The notes beneath the pieces are model-generated. The model did no database searches. It saw only the letters and a program-made list of their open reading frames with translations, and was not told where the DNA came from. A program made the translations under genes and the position numbers. A stretch of 15,925 nucleotides of DNA. It comes from Mycobacterium sp. GTDB lineage: Bacteria; Actinomycetota; Actinomycetes; Mycobacteriales; Mycobacteriaceae. Numbering within the stretch: the stretch's first letter is position 1; each line of letters begins with the position of its first letter. This document shows positions 15,524 through 15,925 of this stretch, one piece after another. The DNA lies in NCBI GenBank assembly GCA_025965815.1, contig JAOPWF010000383.1:1-15925 (forward strand), written 5' to 3'.

Positions 15524-15642
15524 ACCACCGATCATGCGCCGTCACCGAGCCGAGGACGCCGTCACCACACCGACCAATGCCCTACCCGCTACCGCGGGTG
15601 GGGCATTCTCGGCCCCGCATCATCAGCACCGACGGTGACGGC
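15497..15642. repeat. Repeated CGCCGTCACC motifs at the right side of the transposon
   Basis: GCCGTCACC occurs at 15497-15505, 15538-15546 and 15558-15566, spaced 41 and 20 bp apart (multiples of about two helical turns), and once inverted as GGTGACGGC at 15634-15642. The first copy is inside the end of the ATPase gene. Spacing and clustering resemble transposase-binding repeats at Tn7/Mu/Tn5053-type ends. In such GC-rich DNA chance copies are possible. Confidence 0.4.
15576..15607 (+). terminator. Strong hairpin after the ATPase gene
   Basis: AATGCCCTACCCGC and GCGGGTGGGGCATT form a 14 bp stem with one G-U wobble and a TACC loop, 52 bp after the ATPase stop. It has no T tract on either side, so it is a likely but not canonical terminator; a structural element of the transposon end is the alternative. 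Confidence 0.55.
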
Positions 15643-15744
15643 ATGGTCTGCATGTTCAGCGACGGTCAACACTGCGCTACGTTCTTCTGGCCGCCGACCC
15701 ACCCGACCTGCTCTGTGCTGGCCCCCGCCGCTCGGCTGCGCTGA
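15577..15744 (+). CDS. Possible 55-residue Cys/His-containing peptide
   Basis: An ATG at 15577 opens 55 codons to TGA 15742-15744; an internal ATG at 15643 would give 33. The later part reads naturally and carries a Cys/His pattern (MVCMFSDGQHC and THPTC) suggestive of metal binding. Against it: the first ten codons are the hairpin itself, no ribosome site is visible, and GC-rich DNA makes such frames common. I list it only as a candidate cargo or remnant ORF. Confidence 0.2.
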   Translation: MPYPLPRVGHSRPRIISTDGDGMVCMFSDGQHCATFFWPPTHPTCSVLAPAARLR

Positions 15745-15796
15745 GCCGGCCCGCCCTTCTTGGTTGGCGGCCCAGAGTGTCGGACTAGGTGTCTTG

Positions 15797-15925
15797 TTAA
15801 GAAACGACGCGCTTCTTGCGGAGGCTATCGATCGCGGCTTGCATCACCGCCGCTAAGTCAGTCCGTCCTAGGGCCAAGACCCTCTTGCGTGAAGCTTCAA
15901 CCCATCCGAGTGTCCGCTCCACGTC
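15797..15925 (-). CDS. C-terminal 42 codons of an unidentified minus-strand protein
   Basis: The frame enters from beyond the window and ends at TAA 15797-15799. It reads as plausible protein: ERTLGWVEASRKRVLALG, then TDLAAVMQAAIDSLRKKRVV. It is helical, with alternating charged and aliphatic residues and a basic end. Its codons, including CTA and TTA, are less GC-biased than the surrounding genes, which suggests a different origin. It converges with the transposon genes. An ERTLGW-like string also appears in some IS5-type transposases, but too little is visible to call it. The start lies outside the window. Confidence 0.45.
   Translation of the reverse strand, partial: DVERTLGWVEASRKRVLALGRTDLAAVMQAAIDSLRKKRVVS

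Larger units (their letters stand above)
12467..15642 (+). mobile_element. Three-gene DDE transposon (DUF6431-like / integrase / AAA+ ATPase)
   Basis: Three co-directional genes, separated by 30 bp and by a 4 bp overlap, encode a zinc-ribbon/HTH protein, a DDE transposase and an ExeA/TniB-like ATPase. The pairing of a DDE integrase with an AAA+ regulator is the core of the Mu, Tn7, Tn5053 and IS21 strategy, in which the ATPase selects target DNA. The bounds given here are only the span of the genes plus the flanking hairpins and repeats. Terminal inverted repeats and a target duplication were sought by eye and not found. The left flank is a mosaic of broken genes. I believe this gene trio recurs in actinobacteria, but that is recollection. 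Confidence 0.72.

Noticed and set aside
12440..15680. Possible terminal inverted repeats starting TGT (left 12446, right end about 15672)
   Set aside because: Only about 8 of 18 positions agree and no matching target duplication flanks them.
1..15925. CRISPR arrays, rRNA, prophage or anti-phage defence genes
   Set aside because: No regularly spaced repeats, no rRNA-like sequence and no defence-type domain was seen on either strand.

Overview
The window is high-GC DNA with GTG/TTG starts, GC-rich third codon positions and tightly overlapping (ATGA) operons. A MoxR-type AAA+ operon has the gene order I recall for Mycobacterium tuberculosis Rv3166c-Rv3162c. It sits with a ModA lipoprotein, a HTH-TOBE molybdenum regulator and lipid/steroid-type catabolic genes. 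I read this as a chromosomal segment of a mycobacterium (Mycobacteriaceae); the species cannot be told from the sequence alone.

Positions 1-4.7 kb are a decaying catabolic region. The 3' part of an intact-looking flavin monooxygenase/acyl-CoA dehydrogenase-like gene is followed by a second gene of the same family with about three frameshifts. Next come a two-domain universal stress protein gene with at least five frameshifts, a 3' scrap of a short-chain dehydrogenase, a P450 gene missing both ends (three frameshifts, one in-frame stop), and a 3' scrap of an acyl-CoA dehydrogenase on the minus strand. Two small intact genes survive inside this wreckage: a secreted Gln/Gly/Pro-rich protein on the minus strand with its own terminator, and an 89-residue hypothetical protein.

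Positions 4.7-11.3 kb are intact and all on the minus strand. Transcription order is: M24 metallopeptidase-like protein; HTH-TOBE regulator overlapping modA; then the five-gene moxR3 operon (DUF4129 membrane protein, small membrane protein, MoxR ATPase, DUF58 protein, polytopic membrane protein), with start/stop overlaps or spacings of at most about 12 nt. A 33-residue candidate membrane peptide lies 137 bp beyond the last gene. modB and modC are not beside modA.

Positions 11.38-12.5 kb are a mosaic: a methyltransferase lacking its N-terminal domain, fused end to end with a 29-codon scrap of a CaiB/BaiF CoA-transferase on the other strand, then about 300 bp that I cannot assign.

Positions 12.5-15.6 kb hold a three-gene mobile element: a zinc-ribbon/HTH protein resembling DUF6431, a DDE integrase-type transposase (D172, D231, E267) and an ExeA/TniB-like AAA+ ATPase that overlaps the transposase by 4 bp. 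It is flanked by a strong hairpin on the left and by a hairpin plus repeated CGCCGTCACC motifs on the right. Its exact ends were not found. The window closes with the C-terminal 42 codons of an unidentified minus-strand gene.
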